64,000 nt of DNA from Pollenia angustigena (GCA_930367215.1 OV884056.1:93631285-93695284), one strand, 5' to 3'; positions 1-11,225 are shown, numbered from the stretch's first letter. Notes: a model not told the origin generated them from the sequence alone. A program made the numbers and translations.

Positions 1-360
1 GTAAAACATAACCTTAAAAATATTTAAAAAAAAAAAAGTGATTCATATGAGATGAATAATAAAGACATCGGCGCATATTCAGAACTCATAACTAAAGTTG
101 TAACTAACGAAACAGAAACTAAAAAATAGTTCATAGAAAGTTATAGATCTTATTCACAATTCATAACTAACGTAGTAATAGCTCTCAGCTGATAGAAGAA
201 ATGCAACCATGCATATTGGCATGTAGAGAAAATTAAATGTCGATAATATTTTGAACGATATATTCTGTAAATAATTAAAAAGCTTATCAAACTATTAAAA
301 ACCCATTCTTTGTTCTTTAAAGAATTAACACAAATTCTTAAAAGATTAGTTTTTGGTTAT

Positions 361-366
<6 letters not shown>
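1..366. other. AT-rich DNA with no recognised feature
   Basis: No coding frame, repeat or inverted structure of note was seen here. It is plain AT-rich dipteran DNA. Confidence 0.5.

Positions 367-418
<52 letters not shown>
367..418. repeat. (AT)n microsatellite
   Basis: An uninterrupted run of about 26 AT dinucleotides. It is likely to be length-polymorphic. Confidence 0.95.
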
Positions 419-420
<2 letters not shown>

Positions 421-839
421 ATTTAAATAAGGACTTGTTAAAATAAAAATATTCAATAGAATTTGATCGACTAAGGACACATTTATTATTTTTTTTTTTT
501 TTTGTATGGATGTTTTTTGGATACAGTAGAAATGCATTTCAAATGGATTGCAGCGTGTTTTATACGTCTTAACTGCTTTTGCCATGTTTTTATCTGATAT
601 TATTTGAATATCACTTTTAAATTTTTCCATTTATTTTTTTATAACCACTTCAAAAATGTTGAACTTTTGAAATAAATTATATAATGATATCAATCAGCTG
701 TTCTTTGAATGTATTAGTTTGTTGGCATTTACTTACAGCTTTACCTATAATTAAGTGTAATTTTTTATACTGAAAGTAATCATCTGTGAATAACTAAAAT
801 AGGTACTTAAAAAAGTTAACACTTGGTCATAATTTATGA

Positions 840-1371
840 ATATGCGCCATTGAATTTATCGATTATTTAATTTTTAAAATGCTAGAATATTAATTTTAAA
901 ATTATTACTTCAATTAATTAATTACAATTTCAATGTAAGATTTGTTTAATGAATTATTTCTCTTTTGTTATTGAATTTTAATGTCTTTTTATTTAACCCT
1001 AGATACACTTTCTTCGTCGTATTGACGAATACCGTGAAATAGTACTTATTTAACTTCGCAGTTTTTCACTGAAGATATTGCTGATCTGCCGAAGTGTGTG
1101 GAAGTACGTGCTAATATGTGGTGTGTAAGTCTGATTTTTCGTTGATTGTGTTCGTCGCACTGACGATGGAAGTGTGAAAATTTTCGTGTTTCCTTATATT
1201 GGGTGGGTTTGGGGCCAGATCATAAACGGACTTCGTCGATTCGACGAAGAAAGTGTGTAGTGTATAAAAAATAAGAAAGTGTATCTAGGGTTAAAAAAGT
1301 TTTTAGCCATTTCTTAGCCATTTTTTTCCGTAAGTTTAGACATTTTTGGTCACCAAGTTTTGGAAACACTG
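840..1371 (-). mobile_element. 5'-truncated hAT copy, right end only
   Basis: From about 1300 to 1371 the sequence is the reverse complement of the left end of the hAT element at 1676: both carry repeated ATGGCTAAA words, a GGTCACCAAG-type block and a terminal ACACTG/CAGTGT. The match continues on the far side of the MITE at 997-1290 through an AATTCAATAAC-type block. It fades towards about 840, and I found no matching left terminus or 8-bp duplication, so the copy is truncated. It lies head-to-head with the 1676 element across about 300 bp. Confidence 0.55.
997..1290. mobile_element. piggyBac-type MITE in a TTAA target
   Basis: This 294-bp element is bounded by perfect inverted repeats beginning CCCTAGATACACTTTCTT and is flanked by TTAA at 993-996 and 1291-1294. 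A CCCTAG-type terminus in a TTAA duplication is the signature of piggyBac. Inside are several direct and inverted TTCGTCG/CGACGAA words that resemble subterminal transposase-binding repeats. There is no coding capacity, so it is non-autonomous. It sits inside the truncated hAT copy and is therefore younger than it. Confidence 0.9.
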
Positions 1372-1470
1372 CCAACAGTATTTGAAGAAATTACAATTTC
1401 CTTAAATTTTTCAATCAAGATTTAGAGTGATTTTTGAAAATTCGGAAAAAGTCTTTAAATATTTTATAAT

Positions 1471-1675
1471 TTGCTAAAGGCTAATGCTGAATTTGGCGTC
1501 CAAGATGTAGTAAAGCGAGCACATTTTTATGTAAAATGTTGCACCACTCCTACACTACTCTCAACCATGCCTACTAGTGATTGGTCCCTGTTTTTCGCAG
1601 ATGAGGCTCTACCGAACGACTATTGGAGATATGTCTATAGCACCTGTTCCTCTCAGGAAATGTTTGGGATCCACA
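1471..1675 (+). other. Unrecognised open frame, interrupted by a hAT insertion
   Basis: About 68 codons are open from a TTG at 1471 up to the hAT target site, with coding-like composition including the motifs HFYVKCC, FFADEAL and DYWRYVYSTCSSQEMFGIH. An AG at 1479-1480 could act as a splice acceptor. If the hAT element and one copy of its 8-bp duplication are removed, the frame continues at 3475 for ten more codons to a TGA and stays open after it. I do not recognise the product. It may be a dead exon of a host gene, an old transposon gene, or chance. Confidence 0.3.
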
Positions 1676-1934
1676 CAGTGTTGCCAAAACTTGGTGACCA
1701 AAAATGGCTAAATTTTCGGCAAAAAATGGCTAAAAAATGGCTAAAAGCTTTTTTAAATAAAAACACATTAAAATTCAATAACAAAACGGAAATAATTCAT
1801 TTAAAGTTGTTAACGATGAAATTGTGAGTTAAGATCAATTTGTTAAATAAGAATAAACGTAAATTAATATTAAAAAATTAAATCATCGAAAAATTCGATG
1901 TCGTTCTTGTTCATCTCATAGGAATCACTCATTA

Positions 1935-2522
1935 CCCAGCAAAAACTTTGCTTACAAAATAAGCAGAAAAATAATGAGAATTTGACGAGCCGTCTACTTA
2001 CTTTTCTACTAGAAAAAGTACTTATTTATGTTCGAGATGTCCCAAAAGTAATCCTTTATAATTTAGCCTATTATAATCTAAAAAATAATATGTTTTTTTA
2101 TACTTAAAATTTTTATAAAAATATATAGTTACACAAAGTCAATAAAGTAAAAATTTTTTTTTTTAATTATTTTTATTTTTTATTTTTTTAATTATTTTAT
2201 TTTTTATTTTTTTCTTATTTTATTTTACTTTATTTTATTTTTTTTTTCTGTCTCTGGCGGGATTCGATCGCGCAACCTCGGTGCTGATAGACTAGCTCGC
2301 TACCAGCTAGTCTACCAGGCAGTGTAGTTTTTCTATTAAAAAACTATGTTTTTTGACTTTTATTGTCATAATGAAATTTAAATTTTTCTGTGTATTTAAG
2401 ATATAATAATAAAGTTATTATTTAATATTTAACTAATAATCCAAAAAGTGGCGAATAAAGCTTCAAAGTAATGAATTCTTGAAGTCATTAAAAGTAGGAT
2501 TGTAAGTAAAGTTTTTGCTGGG
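1935..2522 (-). mobile_element. TA-flanked inverted-repeat element with tRNA-like module, copy 1
   Basis: The ends are CCCAGCAAAAACTTTGCTTAC and its near-perfect complement, about 20 bp each, flanked by TA dinucleotides at 1933-1934 and 2523-2524. Between them are A/T homopolymer-rich DNA and, at about 2258-2330 on the minus strand, a tRNA-like block with box A and box B. A second copy in the opposite orientation is at 4174-4798. TA flanks suggest a Tc1/mariner-type mobiliser. No coding frame is present. Confidence 0.75.
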
Positions 2523-2614
2523 TAGTTTCAAATAATCATAAGTTTTAAATAATTTGAAGGTAAATCATAATCACGACAACATTTACCCAACCTTTTGAGT
2601 CCAGATCTACAATA

Positions 2615-2905
2615 AAAAACAAGTAAGAAAGTATAGTCGGTTAAACCCGACTTTTGGATACCCTACACCACATTAGAACCTTTTTACCAAATTTTATCAA
2701 ATAATCACTAAATTGCGACCTGTACTTTGCGCACAAGGTTTACATGGACAGCTAGCCAGCCGGACAAATCTCGTTAATTTGACTCAGAAAGTGATTCTGA
2801 GTTAATCGGTATACGTAAAGGTGGGCTAAGGACTAATATTTTAAGGTGTTACAGACATCAGCACAAACGCCTAGTACCCTCTCCACTATTGTGGTGGTGA
2901 TATAA
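2615..2905. mobile_element. HINE/mini-me-like dipteran repeat fragment
   Basis: It begins AACAAGTAAGAAAGTATAG, runs through a short GTCGG/CCGAC palindrome and a TACCCTACACCAC block, and ends CCACTATTGTGGTGG. The middle matches 22930-23110 (GTACTTTG.GCAC, GACATGGACAGC, AAAGTGATTCTGAGT). The layout is that of the non-autonomous Helentron-like repeats common in flies. It lies within the hAT relic. Confidence 0.5.
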
Positions 2906-2939
2906 ATATTGTATTGTTATGGTAAAACAATTTACCTAC

Positions 2940-3200
2940 TTGATAAAATCGAATTAACGGTTGCTTAATGTAACCTATTTCTCAAATTACTTTTAACGAT
3001 GTTTACTTGGCTAAACACCCTCTCTACTTCAGCATTAGACCATAGAAGTGAGAGCAACTTTATAGTAAATTTTGAAATTTATAAAACAATTTTGCTACCA
3101 CCTGCATCCCTTTATTGAAATACTTGCAACCAGAAAGAAACAGCGATGTTTGTGTTGATCCATTTTATAAATTTAATAGTGGAATACTGGTCCTTTATTT
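2940..3200 (-). pseudogene. Decayed hAT transposase C-terminus (hATC dimerisation domain)
   Basis: On the minus strand, translation gives the run LLSLLWSNAEVERVFSQVN followed by IVKSNLRNRLH. This is the family's characteristic C-terminal signature (SNAxxER.FS followed by a basic KSxLRN stretch). Stops and frame breaks occur on both sides, and a tryptophan replaces the usual proline before SNA. The catalytic N-terminal part is not recognisable, since the rest of the body is replaced by later insertions. The relic shows that the 1676-3466 element once belonged to a protein-coding hAT lineage. Confidence 0.7.
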
Positions 3201-3866
3201 TGAAAGATGTTTCAGCGTCATAGTTTATAGCTATTTTTAACATTTGTAAAAGTTGTGATTTAAATCAAAGGCGTTTTAATTGTTCAAAATGTTTATTTTA
3301 CTTTTATAAATTTTTATAATAAAATAAAAATTATTCTTTTAAAAGAAAAACGGCAAAAAAATTTGATGGCTAAACAAGTTGAAAAATGGCTAGACTCATT
3401 TTTAAATGGCTAAACAGGGTGAAAATGGCTAAGTCTAGCCACTAAATGGCTAAATTGGCAACACTGGATCCACATCACAATAATGGCAGGTTTGAATGCC
3501 TACTGATATGAAAATGTGTACGAAATACCTTTCACCGAAGTATGTATCTTTGGTCTAATCAGCTATCGGCTACTGAATGCATTTTGATTCGAATTTTTAC
3601 AAAAAAATGCAACATTTGATACGGATATTGACATAATAGGAATCTTTTTTACTTAAAAGATCTAACGACGATAAATTTCCAGTTATTTAGAAATAATTGT
3701 ACAAACACAATATCAATCATGACATTGCGCACATTTCTGCATACTTAACTATAAATCGTTTTTTTTTTAATTCTGACACTACATATTTATTTAAATGAGC
3801 AAGATGGTAAATTTTGGACCGATCATCACAAAATTCTTTAAGTGTAATTCTTAATAATAGTGTAAT

Positions 3867-4160
3867 TCAAATAATAGGACCAGTCCAAACATGCGTGTAA
3901 AATGTAGCTCACAAGGGACTAGGACTAGTCCAAAAGTAACCCAAACGTATGAAAAAAACATGGTCTATTTAACATTACGATGTCCTATGGCAGGGCCATT
4001 TAACCCAGCTTTGGACTACAAAGGAGTAGTTTTAAAACTACTCCATGGTATACTCAAGAGGATTAGTTTTGAAGTCGTTTAAAAACGAAAGCATGTCGTT
4101 AAAAAATCAAGGCATGTTGTCTCACTACAAACACTTTTTAGTTCAATATCATTTGCAGGG
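3867..4160 (+). mobile_element. MITE with CCCTGCAAAT-type ends, copy A
   Basis: The left end is degenerate (CAAATAATAGGACC) and the right end is TATCATTTGCAGGG. The first 190 bp (ACCAGTCCAAAC, AGTAACCCAAACGTATG, AACATTACGATGTCCTAT, GTAGTTTTAAAACTACT) match 58056-58242 in reverse orientation, where the intact CCCTGCAAATAATAGG end can be seen. It has no coding capacity. The short frames here are fortuitous. Confidence 0.6.
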
Positions 4161-4173
4161 CCTGCAGACTATA

Positions 4174-4798
4174 GTCTGCAAAAACTTTACTTACAATCCT
4201 ACTTTTAATGACTTCAAGAATTCATTACTTTGTAGCTTTATTCGCCACTTTTTGGATTATTAGTTATATATAAAGTTATTAAGTTATATATAATAATAAC
4301 TTTATTATTATATCTTAAATATACAGAAAAATTTAAATTTTCATTATGACAATAAAAATGTCATTATAGTCATTATAGTCAAAAAACATAGTTTTTTAAT
4401 ACAAAAACTACACTGCCCCGGTAGACTAGCTGGTAGCGAGCTAGTCTATCAGCATCGAGGTTGCGCGATCGAATCCCGCCAGAGATAGAAAAAAAAAAAT
4501 AAAAAATAAAATAAAGTAAAATAAAATAAAATAAGAAAAAATAAAAAAAAAATAATTAAAAAAAATAAAAAAAAATAAATTTTACTTTATTGACTTTGTG
4601 TAACTATATATTATTATAAAAATTGTAAGTATAAAAAAAACATATTATTTTTTAGATTATAATAGGCTAAATTATAAAGGATTACTTTTGGGACATCTCG
4701 AACAAAAATAAGTACTTTTTCTAGTAGAAAAGTAAGCAGTCGGCTCGTCAAATTCTCATTATTTTTCTGCTTATTTTGTAAGCAAAGTTTTTGCTAGG
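4174..4798 (+). mobile_element. TA-flanked inverted-repeat element with tRNA-like module, copy 2
   Basis: This is a reverse-orientation copy of 1935-2522. It has the same AAAAACTTTACTTACAATCC end, the same GAATTCTTGAAGTCATTAAA-type internal block, the tRNA-like module, A-rich tracts and the GGACATCTCGAAC block. TA flanks it at 4172-4173 and 4799-4800. The left end has diverged to GTCTGC. It lies directly beside MITE copy A. Confidence 0.75.
4412..4482 (+). promoter_or_regulatory. tRNA-like Pol III promoter module (box A + box B)
   Basis: TAGACTAGCTGG at 4422-4433 fits box A. GATCGAATCCC at 4467-4477 fits box B 33 bp later, a normal tRNA spacing. The sequence does not close an acceptor stem, so it is a tRNA-derived segment and not a functional tRNA. 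The same module lies on the minus strand at 2258-2330 in the sister element. Confidence 0.65.
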
Positions 4799-4800
4799 TA

Positions 4801-5760
4801 TGTTACCCTGCAACAATACTAGTATTTTCTTTTGGTATCACTTCGAAAACTCGTATACGTTCAGGTGGTTGAATTTTTATAAAAGTCATGTTTAATGTTG
4901 GGTAAATTTTTACAAAGCTTGGGTATTGTTTTTGTTTGTTTTGACAAACAATTCTAAGTTAAAACAAATTTGCTATTAGTAACATTATATTCGATTCTTT
5001 TAAATTATTCTTTAGATGAAAGTCTTTTCAAGGCTATAGTTTTTGGGCTGGTTCTGTTTGTTGGTTTTACAAATATGTTAAGTAACCAAAATATGAGTAT
5101 AACGAAGTTTTATGCAAATATTGACTAGCTTATTTTTATAAACAAACTATCCATTTCTTCAAAATCCCTACACAATAATCTAGAATGAATAATCGATTAA
5201 TCGATTATGAAAACGCACCATTTAAATAAACACTTTTTGTGTAGGATGAATGGATGCTGACACTTCAAACAAAAAATAATAATAAAACAACAAAAGTTGT
5301 ACTAAAAGAAGAAAAAAACCAGTTAGTAAACGTATGACATTTAGAAGATAACGGGCGGATACACACTCGCACAAAAGTAAATATGTGTATAACAATGCAA
5401 AAAAAAAATTACCAACACATACATTTTACTCTTTCTTTTTCTCTCAGCTTTATGCATTCCCAGCAAACACGATGCCAAACCTTTGATACAAAATTACTTT
5501 ATTTATTTGATATCAAGCACAGTTCTCAAACATTTTTCGTAGTTGGATTTTTAACATTAATAATTATTTGAATATAAAAATTTGATTTGCCATGTTTTAT
5601 TAATTTATTATTAAATTGTTATCAATTCTCAAATCAAAAATAATCTTGGCAACACTGAAGAGAAAAATAAATTTCTAATCCGGTGAAAATATTTGGTTTG
5701 TCTTTGCTATCAACTCGTCATTTTATATCGTTCTAGGGCAAAAGTTGCGTAATATTCTTC
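4801..5760. other. No recognised gene
   Basis: AT-rich sequence. The open frame near 5383-5571 is low-complexity and has no family resemblance. A GGCAACACTG word near 5648 could be a lone hAT terminus, but no partner end was found. Confidence 0.4.
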
Positions 5761-5763
5761 TTA

Positions 5764-5940
5764 AGGCTCAGTTAGCCGCCAGTAACAGTAACGTTGCAAA
5801 TTAGCAATTTCTTTTTGTTGTTTGTAAAGCAATTAGAACGATTACAGTTAGCAGTAAGATGTTAAGTCTCAATCTGTAAGAAATAGATTGATCTTACTTT
5901 ATTACGGTAAGGTCACTGTTACTCCCGGCTAACTGAGCCT
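5764..5940. mobile_element. MITE, AGGCTCAGTTAGCC ends, TTA TSD
   Basis: A 177-bp element with about 30-bp inverted arms (AGGCTCAGTTAGCC, then an AGTAACAGT block) and TTA at both flanks (5761-5763 and 5941-5943). A TTA duplication with G/C-rich AGGC-type ends is typical of PIF/Harbinger (Tourist-like) MITEs. Confidence 0.8.
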
Positions 5941-5943
5941 TTA

Positions 5944-6360
5944 AGCAGCGGTTAATAAAAGTTTGGAGTCGTCTTTGCCAGATGCAAAAAAATACCCTGG
6001 CCTTGTTCTCCTTTTGCAGTAATCTCGCATCCTAGATAGCAGAATTAGTCACTTGTCTCAAACATTTGGTTGTTGCTGGTCATTGAAACTATTTTGTACC
6101 GATATTAACCAAATACAAGTAGCAAACGAGATACGTAAACGAAAGTGGCAGTGGATTTGACACACCCTCCGTCGAAACGACAACAATGTATCTAAACAAG
6201 CTCTTAGATGGAACCCATTCAGGAAGATGGAAGAGGAAGCGGCAGGCCACGCACGACATGGTGACTACGGTCTATTGCTCAAAACCGGGTCAGACAAAGA
6301 ACAGCTGTTATTGGCGCCCTATGCCCCCGTGGAAGCTAGAGGAATATGTTAAAATATGGC
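5944..6360 (+). pseudogene. Decayed non-LTR retrotransposon RT C-terminus
   Basis: Across frameshifts the plus strand reads EIRKRKWQWI, HTLRRND, SKQALRWNP, then in a shifted frame GRGSGRPRTTW and finally ALCPRGSRG. This order (RKRxWxWIGHxLRR, then ALxWNP, then a basic GRPxTTW, then LCPRG) is the usual C-terminal tail of many LINE polymerases. At least one stop (before HTLRR) and one indel (after WNP) are visible. No upstream catalytic RT motifs are recognisable, so only a 3' fragment remains. Confidence 0.65.
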
Positions 6361-6654
6361 AATCAAAGTCAAATATTTTTTACAATTAAAGAAAAATTAC
6401 TTGTAAAAAATATAAAAAAATTAGTGAGTAAAATAAAATTACTTCGAGTTAGAATACAAATAAGATAAAACGGGAAAGTGAAGAAGTTATAGGTTTGTTG
6501 TATGATCGAGGATCTAGGTAGATCCTCTGAAAATAAAGAGGAGGATTGTGTCCTTCCAAGAATTTAAAAACGGTAAGAATGTTATTTCATACTCCAGTAG
6601 CAGCGATGGCGCCAAATGTTTAGCGAGCAGTTTATTTTATTTAACAACTAGTGG

Positions 6655-7080
6655 ATACCCAGCGTGAGCTACTGCACTCCCCTCGTAGTTCCTTTTAAAA
6701 AAAAAATCCATAGCTTATGTTTCTGTCTAAATAGGGATCAGTCTAAATTTCAAATTTGATAAGAATCTCTTTGGTAGTTTCGGAGAGGCAGAAATTGCCC
6801 CCTACATCCCCACGTGTTCTTTTTTTTTTTAAAATGCATAGCTTAAGTGTCCATGTTAAAATATGGATCGATTCCTATTAAATTTCATTAGAATTCGTTA
6901 AATTGTTTCGAAGAGGTAGATATCGCCCTCTAACTTCCTTGTGGTCCAATTTTTAAAAATCTATAGCGAATGTGTCCATTTAGTTAGGGATCTATCTATG
7001 TATGTTTAAATTTAATTAAAATCTGCTAGATAGATTTAGAGAGGCGGAAATTGCCCCAGCTCCCCTCGTGGCCGTAGTTT
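6655..7080. repeat. Tandem repeat, about 130-bp unit, three copies
   Basis: Units start at about 6677, 6808 and 6935, with a partial one at 7061. Each has a CCCCTCGTGG-like block, an A/T homopolymer, a CCATAGCTTA-like word, TAGGGATC and a GAGAGGCAGAAATTGCCCC-type end. The units have diverged from each other. No coding frame or mobile-element end was found. Confidence 0.7.
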
Positions 7081-8870
7081 AAAAAAAATATAAATCCTAA
7101 AACCATCTTCACAAATTCGCCTTTCTAATAAAATCAATCTAAACCACATCGGTTGGATGGTTCTATGGTCTTTAGTGGACATAGGTAGAAACATTTTTTT
7201 ATTCTTCATTTACATATGTTCCACATTGCATTACAATCCACATTTCAGAAAGATTTATAAATAACATTTGAAAGCAAGTTGAAAATAAATCCATGTCTCG
7301 ATTTGAAAATAATTTTCCCTTTTTGTCGAGAATAACAAAGATTTTAAAGATTATCTTCACAGGTTTGCTAGAAATCATTCCTACTTGCCTGTTGGGTTAT
7401 GTCATATCCAAAAAAGTAATACCAACAAATTAAACAACGATTTTAATTATTAAGTATGTATTAATATCAAAATGGCAGGCGAACAAACCAAAAATTGCAA
7501 TGGAACAAAAACTAGAAGAAACATGAATGTGTTGGTGGCTAAACAAACATTAACATTAAATAATTCATACATACTTTTGAATTTAAAAATTTGTTATAAC
7601 ATTTTATTGTGGGTTTTTTGAAATTAATATTAAATAAAAACACAAGTATCACAATATTTTTACTTTATTATTACATTTCATTTGTTCACATTATTGTTGA
7701 CAATGTATTTTTTTTAATTATCCATATTAATATTATTGTTCCTTTTTATTGGCAAATAATGTGATTTTCCTTTAATTTATTTAATCTTAGAGAAAAAAAT
7801 TACACTAGCTCTTTGTTAAACAATTGTAGCAGCCTTAAAATATACTATGATTTTTTTATTTAAACAATTACGTTCACTCTCCCATAAACACAATGAATAC
7901 TTTGCAGAGCTCTCATTCACCAACACCAATGTCGTTTAATGTTTGAACGATGATTTTTTTTTATTATTTCATCTTCTTTTTTTCATTCAGCAGAACTGTA
8001 AAATACAACATGAAATTTTCGTTTTTCATTTATATTTCATCTTCTTCTTTTCCTTTCCCTTCCTTTTATACTATTCAATTCATTTTGCACTTTATTTAAC
8101 TTTACTTTGACCACTAGTTGCTGTACGAAATAGAAATATTTTTTTTTTTTTTTGCAATACATGCTGTAACGACAATTGCGTGAAAGAGAGATAGAAGGAG
8201 AGTAAAACGTATTTAAAGGATTTTGCCACATAAATAAAATAGCTATGCATGTTAGTACTTATAATGTGCTCTCATATTTTAACAAGTGAAATTATTTTCA
8301 TTAAAAAAAAAACTTTCAAGCTAACTTGAACTTTTTCTCAAATTATGTACAACATTTATATTTTGTATACTCTTTTTTTTCCTTATGTCAAATATTTAAG
8401 AGAATATATCCTTTTTCGTTGACAGCCATTTTTTGACAGTTTAAGTTGGCAGAAGCGCATGTCTGAAGAATTTTTGTTCACTTAATGTTAAGTTTAACAG
8501 TTTTTTTTTTTTTTATATGTGTGCTATCTTTCACTATATCTATTTAGTTCAAATGTCATAATTTTTAAGGTTATGTTTTCGAATCGTAACAAAAGGGAAC
8601 ATTTTGGATTGAAATATATTAATGTTGCCGGATTAGTTAAGATAAATAGGCAAATTTTAGAGAATTACTCATTTAAAATAATTTTTTTTTTAAATTATAG
8701 GACTATTTCTTTTTTATATACATATCGTTGGTCTCATGTAGAAGGCCCTGACTCGAATTTTTCGAAATTCAGTAAGTTTCATGCAATTCACACTTAAACA
8801 CCTTGTAACAAGAATTTATTGCAAAAGTATAAAAGATAACTATTTTACATGGAATTGTACATTGTGATAC
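7081..8870. other. AT-rich, homopolymer-rich DNA with no recognised gene
   Basis: Many poly-T and poly-A tracts. Short open frames near 8037-8231 (minus) and 8519-8797 (plus) have biased composition and no family features. Confidence 0.4.
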
Positions 8871-8874
8871 ATAT

Positions 8875-9107
8875 GGGCACTTCCACAGAAAAGCTCTCTT
8901 TTTGTCACGTCACGTCACCTAGCAATTATTCTTGTATTTTAGAACCACGTTGTTCAAATTTGTGCTCTATTTTACTTAATGAAAACCTAGTTGCGCTCTA
9001 CACCCAAATGCAAAAATGTAATTAATATTTTCATTATTGTTTGAGAAACAATTAAAAATGGTTGGTGACGTTACGTGACAAAAATTAGACATTTCTGTGG
9101 AAATGCC
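8875..9107. mobile_element. MITE with GGCACTTCCACAG ends
   Basis: Inverted arms of about 45 bp: the left arm has TTCCACAGAAA and a TTTTTGTCACGTCACGTCACC block, and the right arm is its imperfect complement ending CTGTGGAAATGCC. The loop is AT-rich. The target duplication is unclear. Confidence 0.65.
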
Positions 9108-10970
9108 AATATAGCTTCTATTATGTTTTACCATCGTCCGTAATGTTGCAATTATATGAGTAAGGGCCTTTCTACATGATACCAACGATATGTATTTAAA
9201 TAGCGCAGTGCTACCAATGAAATTGTAAAGAGGAACATATTTTTTGTATATAAATTTCTGAGCTATAAGTTTTTATTATTTTCTTTCGATCAAGTAAATG
9301 CTCAAAAGTAAGAAAATATATTTGTTTATATCGAAGTTCTGGAGCAAATACGAGACGAACAAATTTCGAGCTGACAACTAGATTTAAAATATTCGTCCAC
9401 ACTACTCCATTGAAATCCTTAGAGGGCGTTTACACGGTCTCTATTCAGACATGTCTAACAAACACGTTTGTTTTGTTTGTAGGCAATCGGGGTAGAGAAA
9501 AAAGAGGCGTTACCAAACGGACATGAAATGATTTTTCATGTTTTTTATACATGACTTACAATGTTTTTAATTTGTATGTACATATATCTATATTAGACTA
9601 TTATACATGAAAACAGACATGTTTGGAAAGACATCGTGAAAAGACAATAGGTTTTTGGAAGCGTGTTCAAAAGAGAATGTCCCTCTTAAGAGTTAAGAAA
9701 TGTATTTGTATACGAATGCGTGTAAAAAAGGTTATCCTTTTTAAAGATGCATTAAGAGAAATAGTTTTATAGTAAAACTTTTTATAACCATGATCGATTT
9801 AACTTTCGATTTCTAGAAAACTACAGACATTTCTAAATTACTTTTGTCCTCAAAATTAATCTTAATTGCAAAGCAGTCTTTCATCTCTCAAAAACTGCTA
9901 TAATGTTCGTATAATCTGGCAACATAGTTAAAAGTTTTATTTGCTTTTGCTTTTTTCTTTATTGTTGTTGTTGCTCTATTATTTTTTTCTCTAATAACCC
10001 ACATGTTGTATAATTGTAAACTAATAACATTACATTTAGACATTCACTCACACACACACACTCGCATACTGACAACCACATACATGCATGCATCAAAACT
10101 TATTATTTTATTCTCTTTAAAATTCCGTTTTTTATATTTTTTTTCTTTCTTTACAATGGTAAAGCAAATAATTTGTTTGTACTTATTTTTGCCTCTTGTA
10201 TTTTATACGCTTCTTCATCGTCAGCGTCACCATTGTCATCATCACCATCACCATCGCCATCAACCAACGAACCAACCAACCATCTTTTATTCTTTATGTG
10301 GAAATGAAACTATTTTTAGCATTTGTCATACAAGAGTGGTACTTGGCACCATTAACTATGTCAGTCAAAGCTGCGAAAGAAACGAAAAATCAACGTACAA
10401 TTCTCAACGAACAATAAAAAGAAAGAAAAAATAACTACTAAAACTACACAGAGAATACGACGACGTCATAGTAGTGACAACTACTTCCTTAAAAAACAGA
10501 TACGACTTTAAATCACGAAACCCGACACGCACAAACACTTGCACACAAAGGATTTTTTTTCTTTTTTTTCATACAAAAGGATGTAGAAAATTTAATGGAT
10601 TTTTTTATTGAATTCATATTTAGAATAGAAAATTTTATTGAAAAAATTTACGCAAAATTTTGGACAGTTTATCAAAATTAACTTAATTAAGTCTACTTTC
10701 ATATGTTCGGATAAGGTTAAACTTAATTTCCTTCACCGATGATAATGTTTTACCCTTTTTCACGGGTTAAGGATTGAATTGGTAAAAGTGTCGTTACATG
10801 TGTTTTGTGCAGTGTTACCAGATGTTAAAATAATATCAAGCTATATCATGTTTGAAATAGGGCTAAAAAGATCTAAAGAAAGAAATTTAGAGCCAAAAGA
10901 ATTAAAACCAAAATTTTTTTTATAACTTTCTAATAGTATTTTTTTATAACCCAAATTTTTATATTTTTAT
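9108..10970. other. Low-complexity and AT-rich DNA, no gene
   Basis: Contains CA-rich and CAT/CCAT-rich simple sequence (about 10,045-10,275). This yields a His-rich frame at 10003-10434 that I regard as spurious. A weak pair of GACATGT words around 9450 and 9615 may be an eroded MITE. Confidence 0.4.
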
Positions 10971-10973
10971 CAT

Positions 10974-11221
10974 GCCCGTAATTTGTACTAGTAGATATCT
11001 GGCTGTCTATAGATATCTATGGTGAAATAAGTTTTTCTTAATCGTTTCATTTAATTCAAAAATTAATAAAAGTGCAAATGTTGCCATGTTTTAAAAGGAA
11101 ACTTAAAGGAAAAACACGAAGGCAAATTCACCGTTGAAATTACCAAACTAGTTCTACCGGCTAGGTAAAGATAACTGTTAGTACGAGTACGACCAGATAT
11201 CTGTTTGTAGAAATTACGGGC
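10974..11221. mobile_element. MITE with GCCCGTAATTT ends
   Basis: The inverted ends GCCCGTAATTTGTACTAGTA and GCCCGTAATTTCTACAAAC both run into AGATATCTGG. Total length is 248 bp. The target duplication is not clear. It abuts the tRNA-like dispersed repeat that begins at 11226. Confidence 0.65.
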
Positions 11222-11225
11222 AATA

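Larger units (their letters stand above)
1676..3466 (-). mobile_element. hAT transposon relic with an 8-bp TSD
   Basis: The ends are CAGTGTTGCC and GGCAACACTG, flanked by the direct repeat GATCCACA at 668-675 of the second kilobase (1668-1675) and at 3467-3474. Terminal CAGTG with an 8-bp duplication is diagnostic of hAT. The subterminal arms are full of ATGGCTAAA words in both orientations. The body carries two later insertions (a TA-flanked tRNA-module element at 1935-2522 and a HINE-like fragment at 2615-2905) and a decayed transposase C-terminus on the minus strand. Confidence 0.85.

Noticed and set aside
2258..2330. Functional tRNA genes at 2258, 4412, 24481 and 62550
   Set aside because: Box A and box B are present but the acceptor stems do not pair, and the blocks lie inside repeated elements. 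They are tRNA-derived modules.
6655..7080. CRISPR-like array
   Set aside because: The repeat units are long, diverged and contiguous, with no spacer structure, and the genome is clearly eukaryotic.
9430..9690. MITE around GACATGT words
   Set aside because: The arms are too short and imperfect, and no target duplication was found.
10003..10434. 143-codon His-rich open frame
   Set aside because: It is produced by CAT/CCA simple sequence and CA repeats, with overlapping frames in the same region and no domain. Treated as chance.
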